A stretch of 64,000 nucleotides of DNA from Bermanella sp044597725 (GTDB lineage: Bacteria; Pseudomonadota; Gammaproteobacteria; Pseudomonadales; Oceanobacteraceae), in the NCBI RefSeq assembly GCF_044597725.1, contig NZ_CP139003.1, positions 1,612,001 to 1,676,000 on the forward strand, written 5' to 3'. The notes beneath the pieces are model-generated. The model searched no databases. It was given only the letters and a program-made list of their open reading frames with translations, and was not told the origin of the DNA. Below, piece by piece: positions 63,891-64,000 of the stretch; position 1 is the first letter of the stretch; every line of letters begins with the position of its first letter. The position numbers were made by a program, and so were the translations under genes.

Positions 63891-64000
63891 TTAACTTAAT
63901 AGCTCAACGATTTCCGCGCCATAAGAGTTAACGGATTTGTCCTTTAATACTCGTCTAATAATGACCCGCGCATGGAGCGGGGCGAACTTGTTTTGATAGG
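63891..64000 (-). CDS. Unidentified gene, 3' end only
   Basis: The frame is open from the window edge for 35 codons to TAA at 63891-63893 and reads FAPLHARVIIRRVLKDK and then SVNSYGAEIVELLS. It is followed by a terminator in the right orientation, which makes a real gene likely. The rest is outside the window, so the product cannot be named. Confidence 0.5.
   Translation of the reverse strand, partial: YQNKFAPLHARVIIRRVLKDKSVNSYGAEIVELLS

Overview
The window looks like chromosome of a marine gammaproteobacterium of the Oceanospirillales/Pseudomonadales kind. The evidence is the gene order nadA-bepA-tusA-perM-dapA-bamC-MBL hydrolase, which resembles Pseudomonas; the aspS-ruvCAB-ybgC-tolQRAB-pal-cpoB block; an AlmA-like long-chain alkane monooxygenase typical of marine hydrocarbon degraders; and moderate GC. 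The exact genus (Bermanella, Oleispira or similar) is a guess. No transposase, integrase, rRNA operon, CRISPR array or prophage was seen.

Positions 1-16,825 are an accessory locus and the most unusual part. It holds repeated cassettes of three secreted gene types: a large beta-rich protein with EF-hand-like loops (type C), a transglycosylase-like protein with an N-terminal constant half (type S), and a secreted FG-GAP-like partner of about 320-350 residues (type P). These are coupled by 4-8 base overlaps, and each P gene is followed by the same terminator. Cassette 1 is cut by the left edge (S1, P1). Cassette 2 is complete (C2, S2, P2). Cassette 3 is rearranged: C3 lacks its signal peptide and first third and ends in an M15-type peptidase domain followed by its own exported, membrane-anchored partner; then come a loose C-type 3' end, S3 and P3. 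Another type-C remnant lies decayed at 2788-2928. Constant arms are nearly identical in DNA and switch abruptly to divergent sequence. I read this as a polymorphic, cassette-shuffling system of peptidoglycan-active proteins with cognate partners, which may be immunity proteins. The architecture is seen in the sequence; the function is inferred.

Positions 16,824-28,200 hold the almA-like gene, a TPP riboswitch controlling thiC-thiO-thiS-thiG-thiDE, a COG3146 acyltransferase-like gene, a HIT protein, a uracil-DNA-glycosylase-like protein, an HU protein with a histone-H1-like basic tail, and an Hpt/HD-GYP protein. Positions 28,363-37,803 hold aspS, the Holliday junction genes ruvC-ruvA-ruvB, the Tol-Pal envelope operon, and two identical tRNA-Lys genes, each with its own promoter.

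Positions 37,900-46,400 hold nadA, bepA-like, tusA-like, perM, dapA, a short bamC, an MBL hydrolase, an outer-membrane barrel, a small lipoprotein and an FKBP lipoprotein. Positions 46,500-54,740 hold tRNA-Pro and tRNA-Asn, an HD-GYP protein, dgt, lepB, a 35-residue membrane peptide, a glutaredoxin-like protein, a periplasmic binding protein paired with a hybrid histidine kinase, and a nitroreductase. Positions 54,800-64,000 hold a lipoprotein, an MltC-like transglycosylase with a 9-base homopolymer in its 5' end, trhP, yjaG, a three-TM/winged-helix protein paired with a large VWA protein, an 800-base field of inverted interspersed repeats, mlaA, and the 3' end of an unidentified minus-strand gene. 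Envelope maintenance (Tol-Pal, Bam, Mla, transglycosylases, LepB) is a recurring theme.
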